From: CmP2 sp052084925
GTDB lineage: Bacteria; Actinomycetota; Actinomycetes; Actinomycetales; Micrococcaceae
Assembly: GCA_052084925.1 (NCBI GenBank)
Contig: JBQDEV010000003.1
Location: 186,001-250,000, forward strand
Direction of reading: 5' to 3'
DNA: 64,000 bases
Below the pieces are notes generated by a model. It was given only the letters and a program-made list of their open reading frames with translations, was not told the DNA's origin and made no database searches. Of the stretch, positions 58,394-64,000 are shown in pieces (position 1 is the stretch's first letter; each line of letters opens with the position of its first letter). The translations under genes were made by a program, and so were the position numbers.

Positions 58394-59338
58394 TTAGTTG
58401 AGGCGAGCCGAGGACGCGGAAGGTTCGTCGTGCTTCGACGAATCGAGGGGGTTGAAGTCGGACAGCGAGGTCAGCGCACGCGCTGCCAAGTGGTGACCTC
58501 GTTCCAGCCGCTCTTCGGTAGACGCTCCCGCAACGAGACCGGAAAGGTAGCCTGCCGCAAATGCATCGCCGGCGCCGACCGGCTCCACCACCGTCACCGG
58601 AATTGAAGGTACGAAGGTCTCGGCGCCAGCGTGGAACTCGGTGGCGCCGACGTCGCCGTCCTTGACCACCAGCGTCCCTGGGAGATCCAAATATCCAGCG
58701 ATCTCACTGGCGGTGACAGTCCCCCACAGGATTTCGGCCTCATCGCGGCCGACGAAGACGACATCGGCACGTCGGCTGAGCTCGGCGAGCACCGGTGCCG
58801 CCGTCTCGACACCCCAGACGCCGGGACGGTAGTTGACGTCGAAGGAAACTATGGCACCGTGGGACCGGGCGGTCTCGATGGCATGATCGACCATGGCGGC
58901 GCAATTGACCGAGAGCCCAGGGGTGATTCCGGAGAGGTGGACGACGCGCACTCCGGCGAAGTCCGTTCGCTCGATATCGGAGGCATCCATCCGTGACGCC
59001 GCGGATCCTCGACGATAGTAGTAGACCTTCGTGCCTTGTGGTGTGGGGTCCTTGAAGTACACCGCGGTCGGAGCCTCCGGATCGACCACGACGGAGGATG
59101 TGTCGACGCCGTAGCGCTGCAATTCGGAGGTCATGCGACGCCCGAAAGGATCGTCACCGACCCTGCTGAGCCAGCCGGCGGTGTGGCCGAGGCTGGAGAG
59201 ATACAGAGCCAGGTTCGACTCCGCTCCGCCGATATGCATGCGGAATGAGGCGGCATCTTCCAAGGGCGACGAAGGATCGGGATAGACCAGGGTCATGGTC
59301 TCTCCGATACAGAGAAATTCAGGGACTGAGGCTGACAT
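58394..59338 (-). CDS. PfkB-family sugar kinase, probable 2-keto-3-deoxygluconate kinase
   Basis: The 314-residue protein has the PfkB layout: IGGAESNLALYLSSLGH, GDDPFGRRM, TAVYFKDPTPQGTKVYYYR (typical of KDG kinases), VSFDVNYRPGVWG and the C-terminal catalytic motif EPVGAGDAFAAGYLSG with the base Asp. Ribosome pairing before this start is weak. It would phosphorylate 2-keto-3-deoxygluconate (or a stereoisomer) and feed the aldolase. The gene is divergent from the TPP enzyme, and the 254-bp gap between them shows no clear operator. Confidence 0.87.
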   Translation of the reverse strand: MSASVPEFLCIGETMTLVYPDPSSPLEDAASFRMHIGGAESNLALYLSSLGHTAGWLSRVGDDPFGRRMTSELQRYGVDTSSVVVDPEAPTAVYFKDPTPQGTKVYYYRRGSAASRMDASDIERTDFAGVRVVHLSGITPGLSVNCAAMVDHAIETARSHGAIVSFDVNYRPGVWGVETAAPVLAELSRRADVVFVGRDEAEILWGTVTASEIAGYLDLPGTLVVKDGDVGATEFHAGAETFVPSIPVTVVEPVGAGDAFAAGYLSGLVAGASTEERLERGHHLAARALTSLSDFNPLDSSKHDEPSASSARLN

Positions 59339-59592
59339 GAGGCAACTATGTCAAGACCACTGGTGACACACAACACGCAGACTGGGGTTTCGTCCAAGAA
59401 CTCCATAGGCATTCCGGATGAGCCTTATCCGGTATGCCGAACGTGATTCCCTTGATCTTTTTTCGTCGGCAGAAAAGGATGAGTCTGACAATGATCTGCC
59501 GCGTGATCTCTTGTACCTGAATCCCCTGTGACTCCGGATCGAAGAGACACTTCTGCCAGCGGATCGACGCACTCATCACAGAATCGAGGATC

Positions 59593-61269
59593 ATGAGCAC
59601 CGAAACCCTGCCTGCTCACGAGCGGCCCCTGGTATCCCACATCGTTGCCGATGTCATTGCCGAGCGTTCCGAAGTGACTTTCGGGATTATGGGGAACGGC
59701 AATGCGTTCGTCGTCGGTCGACTGATCGATCTGGGCCACCGCTATGTCAAGGCCCGCCATGAGGCCGGGGCGACGTCGATGTCACAGGGTTTTTACCTGT
59801 CGACCGGTCAAGTGTCCACCACAACGACCACTTATGGTCCCGGATACACCAACACGCTCACGGTTCTCGCCGAGGCGGCGGTGGCACGCACTCCGCTGGT
59901 GCTGGTCGTGGGGGAAGGGCCGTCGACGCCTCGGGCTTTCGATATCAATCAGACGGCGATGGCCAGTGCTCTCGGGGTGAAGACCTTGAGCGTCAATGTG
60001 TCTAACGCTGCCCGATTGACGCATGAGGCGTACGACCTGGCCGCTCGGGACCTGATACCCGTCATCGTCTCGATTCCTTACGACATTGCTGAGGTGCCCG
60101 CCGAGCCCCAGCAGCCGCGCGCCGAGATCGAGCCGCAGGCAATGGTGAGCCCGAAACACGACGACGTTGAGCGAACAGCCGAGCTGCTGCGCGGCGCCGA
60201 GCGCCCTCTGATCATCACGGGTCGCGGCGCACTCTTGGCTGACTCGCGAGAGGCAGTTAAGTCCGTGGGCGACCGACTCAACGCGCTGTTCGCCTCCTCT
60301 GTGATGGCCCGAAACTATGTTGGTTCCGACTGGGACTTGGGGATCGCGGGCGGCTTTGCGACCGTCGGGGCAGCTGACCTGATGCGCCAGGCCGACGTCG
60401 TGCTAGTGCTGGGCGCCAGTATGAATCTGTTCCAGATGCGCTACGGAACCCTGCTGACGGGCGGACGAGAGATCATCCAAGTGAACCTGGAAGCTGAGTC
60501 GACCCACCCGGACGTGACCGTGCATGCTCGTTCGGACATCGCCGCGTTCGCTGAGGCTCTCAATGAGCTTCTGGACGATCACTCCGCCAACTCAGACTGG
60601 CGAGCGGAACACCCTGAAGTCGCTGACAAGTCGATCCATCGTCCGGTGGACATGCCGGAGACGGATGAGGCCGGACGCATCAACCCGAGGGCGCTGGCCT
60701 GGAGACTCAACGAACTGCTTCCAGCCGAGCGGACCCTGGTGCAAGATGGAGGGCACTTCCTCGGCTGGCTGGCGATGTACGCTGACTCGCCGGATCCCTA
60801 CGGGCTGCAGCATCCGGGGCTAACCTTTCACGGTATTGGGTTCGGGTTTCCCACTGCGGTCGGGGCCGCCCTCGCTCGTCCGGACCGATTCACCGTGCTC
60901 ACCTGTGGAGACGGTGGCGGGATGATGACCCTCCCCGACCTGGAGACGCTGGTGCGTGAGGTGCCGAAGTCACTCGTTGTTGTCTTCAACGACTCGGCCT
61001 ACGGCATGGAAGTTCACCAGTATCAACCCCGGGGGATTGACGCTGACCCGATGGTGTTCACCAACGTGAATTTCGCGGCGTTGGCTACCGCCGTCGGTGC
61101 GCGCGGCGTGCGCGTTACCGAACTGGCTCAGCTGGATGTCATTTCTGAGTTCGTCGACTCGGATGAGGGAGGTACGTTGGTGCTCGATGTACAGATCTCC
61201 CCGGAGATCATTGCCGAGTATGTCGTCGAGAAGATCGAGTACGAACAGCGGATGAGCCGCTCAGACTGA
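59593..61269 (+). CDS. thiamine-pyrophosphate enzyme, paralog of the 21-kb enzyme
   Basis: GAGGATC precedes the ATG. The 558-residue protein shows the acetolactate-synthase fold: catalytic Glu in KARHEAGATS (about residue 55), TTTYGPGYTNTLT, AELLRGAERPLIITGRG, LGASMNLFQMRYGTL, DGGHFLGWLAMY and the TPP motif GDGGGMMTLPDLE with NDSAYG. Most of these motifs are near-identical to those of the enzyme at 21.2-22.9 kb, so both are one subfamily. It is divergent from the kinase-aldolase pair. A TPP-dependent decarboxylase or ligase acting on a sugar-acid-derived 2-oxo acid is likely; the reaction is unknown. Its last 9 bases overlap the convergent LysR gene. Confidence 0.85.
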   Translation: MSTETLPAHERPLVSHIVADVIAERSEVTFGIMGNGNAFVVGRLIDLGHRYVKARHEAGATSMSQGFYLSTGQVSTTTTTYGPGYTNTLTVLAEAAVARTPLVLVVGEGPSTPRAFDINQTAMASALGVKTLSVNVSNAARLTHEAYDLAARDLIPVIVSIPYDIAEVPAEPQQPRAEIEPQAMVSPKHDDVERTAELLRGAERPLIITGRGALLADSREAVKSVGDRLNALFASSVMARNYVGSDWDLGIAGGFATVGAADLMRQADVVLVLGASMNLFQMRYGTLLTGGREIIQVNLEAESTHPDVTVHARSDIAAFAEALNELLDDHSANSDWRAEHPEVADKSIHRPVDMPETDEAGRINPRALAWRLNELLPAERTLVQDGGHFLGWLAMYADSPDPYGLQHPGLTFHGIGFGFPTAVGAALARPDRFTVLTCGDGGGMMTLPDLETLVREVPKSLVVVFNDSAYGMEVHQYQPRGIDADPMVFTNVNFAALATAVGARGVRVTELAQLDVISEFVDSDEGGTLVLDVQISPEIIAEYVVEKIEYEQRMSRSD

Positions 61270-62217
61270 GTCCGGGCGCAAGCCCTGGCCCGCTAGGGGG
61301 TAGGCCCCGGAGGGGATGGCCGCGCGACGGATGTGGTCGATCACGACGCGAGTCGCCGCTGAACTGTAGCGTTTCGGATCCCACCACAGGCTGACGATGC
61401 GGCCATGCTCGATAGCACCCACCTGCCGCTGCACGAGTCCCTCGGTATTGGAGACCCTTGCCGCCATCTCGTTGACGAGGCCGAGGCCCAGACCTCCTCG
61501 CGCCATCTGTGCCAGAGTCTGGGGCTGCTGAGTGTGATAGGCCAAGCTCAGCGAAATGCCCCAGGTATCCGCAGCGCGGGTGATCTCCGGTTCGATCTGT
61601 CCGCCGGGCAGCCCGACGCACACCACCGGATAGTCCGCCAGCTGCTTCGGGTCCAGCGGCTCGCTGGTACCGGCTAGCGGGTGGCCGTGGGGGATCAGCG
61701 CCACCAGGGGCTCCTGCCACAGCGGGTGGTAAGACAGAGTCGTGTCAGGTTGCGGCGGCCAGGCACCGCGAATCGCGAGGTCAATGGTGCCGGCCTGCAG
61801 CTTGTCCGAGAGGATCGTCGTTGTGCCCTCGACCGGCTCGAAGCGTACGTTCGGATAAGCTTCAGCCAGCTGGGCGATGATCGGCACCAGGAATCCGGCG
61901 CTGGCACTGGGATGGGAACCAACCACGACCACGCCGCGGACCTGCTGCGACATCTCGGCGATGGCCTCCGCGCCGCGGTCCAGGGTCTCTATGGTCTGCC
62001 GTGCGAACGGCAGGTAGATTTCTCCCGCGTCGGTGAGCTGCACTGGGCGATGTCGCCGGTCGAAGAGCACGGCTCCTACGCTGCGTTCCAAAGCCGCGAC
62101 GTGCGACGAAACTCGTGATTGGGACCGGTGGATCTTGTCGGCGGCAGCGGAGAAGCTTTGCTCATCGACCACAGCAAGGAAGGACTCGAGCCACTCGGGC
62201 TGCTCGTCTCGTGGCAT
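61261..62217 (-). CDS. LysR-family transcription regulator
   Basis: The 318-residue protein has an N-terminal winged helix (WLESFLAVVDEQSFSAAADKI, then SQSRVSSHVAALERSVGAVLFDR) and a C-terminal two-lobed effector domain (about 95-300). It converges with the TPP enzyme and is divergent from tctC, with a dyad between them. LysR regulators usually respond to the substrate or an intermediate of the divergent genes, here a carboxylate for the tripartite transporter. Confidence 0.92.
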   Translation of the reverse strand: MPRDEQPEWLESFLAVVDEQSFSAAADKIHRSQSRVSSHVAALERSVGAVLFDRRHRPVQLTDAGEIYLPFARQTIETLDRGAEAIAEMSQQVRGVVVVGSHPSASAGFLVPIIAQLAEAYPNVRFEPVEGTTTILSDKLQAGTIDLAIRGAWPPQPDTTLSYHPLWQEPLVALIPHGHPLAGTSEPLDPKQLADYPVVCVGLPGGQIEPEITRAADTWGISLSLAYHTQQPQTLAQMARGGLGLGLVNEMAARVSNTEGLVQRQVGAIEHGRIVSLWWDPKRYSSAATRVVIDHIRRAAIPSGAYPLAGQGLRPDSV

Positions 62218-62276
62218 TTTTCCTCTTCATCAGAGTCAGTATCTGGATTCAGCGATGTCGGTATCCGATTTATGGC

Positions 62277-62301
62277 GTTGACTCGCTAATCAGCGTTCAA
62301 C
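62277..62301. promoter_or_regulatory. 25-bp dyad, probable LysR operator
   Basis: GTTGA and TCAAC form the outer arms and CGCT and AGCG the inner arms, with 9 of 12 base pairs symmetrical. It lies between lysR and tctC, 60 bp from the LysR start and 79 bp from tctC, the usual place for a recognition site. Confidence 0.6.
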
Positions 62302-62379
62302 AGGATGAGGACATCACCTGATTCAAAGTTACCTGGATCACAAGCTCGTCTCACTTCATTAAGCGAAAGGACCCACACC

Positions 62380-63435
62380 ATGGGCAACACCGCGACTCTC
62401 ACACCCTTCCGCCGCCGAGGCCTCGCTGCAGGGGCAACGCTATCGGTGGCGGCCCTGATCCTTGCAGGTTGCTCCAACGGCGGCGAGAACGAAGACGGCG
62501 GCGACGCGGCAGCGAACGGAAGTACCTGCGACATCGCGGAAAACTACCCGAGCGGTCCGATCGAGCTGGTGGTGCCCTTCGCCGCCGGCGGCGGCACGGA
62601 CTCGGTTGCTCGGCTGATCGCTGAGGAGCTCGGCGGCGCCATGGACGCGCAAATCAACGTCGTCAATCGCACCGGCGGCGGTGGCGTGGTTGGCCATCAG
62701 GCGATCGCGACTGCAAACCCCAATGGGCAGACCATCGGACTGGTCACGGCAGAACTGGCCATGCTGCACCACCTCGGTCTCACCGACGTCGGACCCGACT
62801 CGGTGACGACAATTTCCCAGGTCAACGCCGACCCGGCGGGCATCACCGTGGCGGCCGACTCGGAGTTCGACTCGATCACCGATGTCATCGACCACGCCCG
62901 CGAGAACCCGGGAGACCTGGTTGCCTCGGGAACAGCACAGGCGGGGATCTGGCACGTGTCGCTGGCGGGCATGCTGCTCGCCGAAGATGTGGACGCCAAC
63001 GCGATCCGCTGGGTACCCTCCGAGGGCGCCGCCCCGGCGCTGCAGGAGGTGGTGGCTGGCGGCGTGGACATCTCGACGGCCTCGCTGGCTGAGAATCGCA
63101 CCATGATCGAGGCGGACCGCGCCAAGGCGCTGGGCGTGATGGATGAGGAACGGGCACCGGGCTTCGACGATGTGGAGACCTTGCAGGAGCAGGGCATCGA
63201 CTTTTCCATGGGAACATGGCGTGGCATCGCCGGACCCGCGGAGATGGATGAGGACATCGTCGCCGAGCTGGAATGTCACCTGGGCGAGATCGTGGAGTCG
63301 GAGGAGTTCACCACCTTCATGGAAGACGCTGGACTAGGCGTGATCTATCGGGATTCGGAGGAGTTCGCGACCTTCGTCAGCGAAGACGATGTCACCAAGG
63401 GTGACATTATCCGCGAGGCAGGTCTGGCTGAATGA
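62380..63435 (+). CDS. tctC: TctC-family substrate-binding lipoprotein (second system)
   Basis: GAAAGGA precedes the ATG. The signal includes RRRGLAAGATLSVAALILAGC (lipobox LAGC near residue 27). The mature protein has the TctC signature IELVVPFAAGGGTDSVARL, NRTGGGGVVGHQAIA and ANPNGQTIGL. A Cys pair (STCDIA near 45 and LECHLGE near 310) may form a disulphide; the first tctC product lacks it. The two TctC proteins are not close copies, so the systems probably differ in substrate. It is followed by tctB with an ATGA overlap. Confidence 0.9.
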   Translation: MGNTATLTPFRRRGLAAGATLSVAALILAGCSNGGENEDGGDAAANGSTCDIAENYPSGPIELVVPFAAGGGTDSVARLIAEELGGAMDAQINVVNRTGGGGVVGHQAIATANPNGQTIGLVTAELAMLHHLGLTDVGPDSVTTISQVNADPAGITVAADSEFDSITDVIDHARENPGDLVASGTAQAGIWHVSLAGMLLAEDVDANAIRWVPSEGAAPALQEVVAGGVDISTASLAENRTMIEADRAKALGVMDEERAPGFDDVETLQEQGIDFSMGTWRGIAGPAEMDEDIVAELECHLGEIVESEEFTTFMEDAGLGVIYRDSEEFATFVSEDDVTKGDIIREAGLAE

Positions 63436-64000
63436 CCTCCACCACACTGACCACCTATCGGAGCATGAGTCGACACCCCGATTTCTATCTGAGCCTTGGT
63501 GCAATCGCTGTCGGCGCCGTGGTGCTGGCCTATGCGCTGAATCTTCCCACGCTCGGCGACGGCCGCCCCGGACCCGGGCTTTTCCCTGGCATTATTGCCT
63601 CGGCCCTGATCCTGTTCGGACTCGCGCTGGCAGTGCGCACCTGGATGCTCCGCCGTCGCGACCCTGGCGCGGACCAGGCTACATCGGTCGTCGAGTCTGT
63701 GGAGTCGCCTCGGGAGGAAGAACATTCCACTCTCGAGAGCGCCGATGCGGCAGCCTCCGGGATGGCCGTCGAGCAAGAAACTGTGTCCACGCGACGTGCC
63801 TGGATCAACGGAATCGTGATGCTCGGGACCATCATTGGATACATGGCTCTTGCGGAGCATCTCGGCTTCATCATCACCATGTTTCTCGTCAGCCTCGTGA
63901 TCATGCTGTTGCTCAAGGCGAAACTTGTCTCAGCGGTCGTGACGTCGTTGGCTCTTTCGTTCGGCATGTGGCTGATCTTCGAGCGTGGACTTCAAGTTCA
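63432..64000 (+). CDS. tctB: TctB-family membrane subunit, truncated by the window edge
   Basis: The ATGA overlap with tctC sets the start. The frame is open to base 64000 for 189 codons, and only a few residues should be missing. Four helices are visible, with GRPGPGLFPGIIASALILFG after the first, as in the other TctB. An acidic, Glu/Ser-rich loop of about 45 residues separates helices 2 and 3 and is longer than usual. A tctA gene should follow outside the window. Confidence 0.85.
   Translation, partial: MTSTTLTTYRSMSRHPDFYLSLGAIAVGAVVLAYALNLPTLGDGRPGPGLFPGIIASALILFGLALAVRTWMLRRRDPGADQATSVVESVESPREEEHSTLESADAAASGMAVEQETVSTRRAWINGIVMLGTIIGYMALAEHLGFIITMFLVSLVIMLLLKAKLVSAVVTSLALSFGMWLIFERGLQV

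Overview
This window comes from a high-GC Gram-positive actinobacterium (Actinomycetota). The evidence is the strongly G/C-ending codon use of the core genes, the DUF222 ('13E12') protein at the left edge, the corynebacterial-style haem locus (HmuO, HmuTUV, HtaA surface proteins, DtxR-like boxes), the MctC/DUF485 permease pair and the four-helix actinobacterial membrane protein. Genus cannot be fixed from this sequence; a member of Micrococcales or a relative of Corynebacteriales fits. No rRNA, tRNA, CRISPR array, transposase or phage structural gene was seen.

Layout. 1-4.4 kb: a truncated DUF222 protein, a doubtful small ORF, paaZ (phenylacetate ring hydrolysis), panD and a PaaI-type thioesterase. 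4.4-10.4 kb: an acetate/pyruvate-type permease with its DUF485 partner, facing a LytS/LytTR two-component system, which is followed by a second small membrane protein and a second SSS permease. Two direct repeats 21 bp apart lie in the divergent promoter and look like the LytTR target. 10.4-17.8 kb: a visibly more A/T-rich accessory block (secreted esterase, MFS transporter, TctABC tripartite carboxylate transporter, GntR regulator, creatininase-family amidohydrolase), bracketed by two copies of an 84-bp palindromic element. 17.9-21 kb: a three-gene beta-oxidation operon (thiolase, crotonase, 3-hydroxyacyl-CoA dehydrogenase) that probably completes phenylacetate degradation with paaZ. 21-28.2 kb: a TPP enzyme divergent from an Lrp/AsnC regulator, an MHS-family transporter, a DUF418-type acyltransferase and a lipoprotein gamma-glutamyltranspeptidase.

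28.2-41.3 kb is a haem acquisition and surface-assembly locus: haem oxygenase, siderophore-interacting reductase, haem ABC transporter hmuTUV, and three secreted or anchored surface proteins. The third surface protein joins an HtaA haem-binding domain to a WxL-like domain, and it is followed directly by a DUF916 (WxL-interacting) membrane protein, two paralogous lytic transglycosylases and a four-TM membrane protein. This suggests a WxL/DUF916 route for holding a haem receptor on an actinobacterial wall, and it is the most interesting part of the window.

41.4-57.6 kb is an unassigned catabolic cluster: E1 (alpha-beta fusion) and E2 of a 2-oxo-acid/acetoin-type dehydrogenase without E3, three SDRs, a VOC protein, a GntR regulator, a complete LivKHMGF-type ABC importer, a zinc alcohol dehydrogenase, an iron alcohol dehydrogenase and an aldehyde dehydrogenase. 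Four TTGGATCC-core palindromes around the regulator and the promoters are its likely operators. 57.7-64 kb: a second sugar-acid type cluster with KDPG-type aldolase, PfkB kinase, a TPP enzyme paralogous to the one at 21 kb, a LysR regulator with a dyad operator, and tctC and tctB running off the right edge.
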